From an uncultured Collinsella sp. (GTDB lineage: Bacteria; Actinomycetota; Coriobacteriia; Coriobacteriales; Coriobacteriaceae), in the NCBI GenBank assembly GCA_900552295.1, contig URZB01000002.1:1-21183 (forward strand): a stretch of DNA of 21,183 bases, read 5' to 3'. Position numbers and translations under genes: made by a program. The notes beneath the pieces were generated by a model. That model searched no databases. It saw only the letters and a program-made list of their open reading frames with translations, and was not told where the DNA came from. Positions 21,179 to 21,183 of this stretch are shown here, piece by piece. Positions within the stretch are counted from its first letter, which is position 1. The number at the start of each line of letters is the position of its first letter.

Positions 21179-21183
21179 TAATC

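Overview
The window looks like chromosomal DNA of a high-GC anaerobic gut actinobacterium of the class Coriobacteriia, most likely Collinsella or a close relative. This is inferred from the GC-rich codon use, the membrane-embedded LuxR-type regulator family, the Hyp/NikR set, and GTCCCC-, GGATAATCTCCC- and GCGGTGGAATAG-type intergenic palindromes that I associate with Collinsella. No database was searched.

Layout. (1) 1-1691, minus strand: nadA then nadB (the latter cut by the window edge), the aspartate-to-quinolinate route to NAD, driven by a promoter embedded in a perfect 19-bp-arm inverted repeat. (2) 1899-3898, plus strand: a LytTR response regulator overlapping an AgrC-like histidine kinase by one base. 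(3) 3963-4995: a degenerate uracil-DNA-glycosylase-like protein (minus), divergent from thioredoxin (plus). (4) 5217-11031, plus strand: a [NiFe]-hydrogenase maturation operon, small His-rich helical ORF - nikR - hypF - hypC - hypD - hypE. hypA, hypB and the hydrogenase itself are not here. (5) 11156-11824: a phosphoglycolate-phosphatase-like HAD hydrolase. (6) 11825-12348: a repeat-rich tail-to-tail junction. (7) 12349-13679, minus strand: a lipoprotein and an orphan PTS EIIA(Glc). (8) 13741-15785: a lower-GC block with a Fic/wHTH protein, bracketed by two 70-bp palindromic repeats in direct orientation, followed by a second structured repeat. (9) pyrE (minus). (10) 16596-19671: a P-type Mg2+ importer (MgtA) behind a roughly 270-nt leader with its own short ORF. 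(11) 19853 to the end: a membrane LuxR-type regulator (minus).

The most interesting signals are in non-coding DNA. The mgtA leader carries a 23-codon ORF with a strong Shine-Dalgarno, and codons 7-12 of that ORF can pair with a segment about 50 nt before the mgtA start. This resembles the mgtL principle of enterobacteria but shows no M-box. Two roughly 236-bp repeats (12113-12348 and 15548-15785) sit just after the stop codons of the lipoprotein gene and pyrE and keep the same hairpins with different but compensating arm sequences. The fic promoter contains two perfect inverted repeats that share one arm, so only one hairpin can form at a time.

Together the genes cover NAD and UMP biosynthesis, nickel-enzyme maturation, Mg2+ uptake, redox protein repair and several sensors. 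Only the nad, RR-HK and hyp blocks look like true operons; the rest are single-gene units separated by palindromic junctions.
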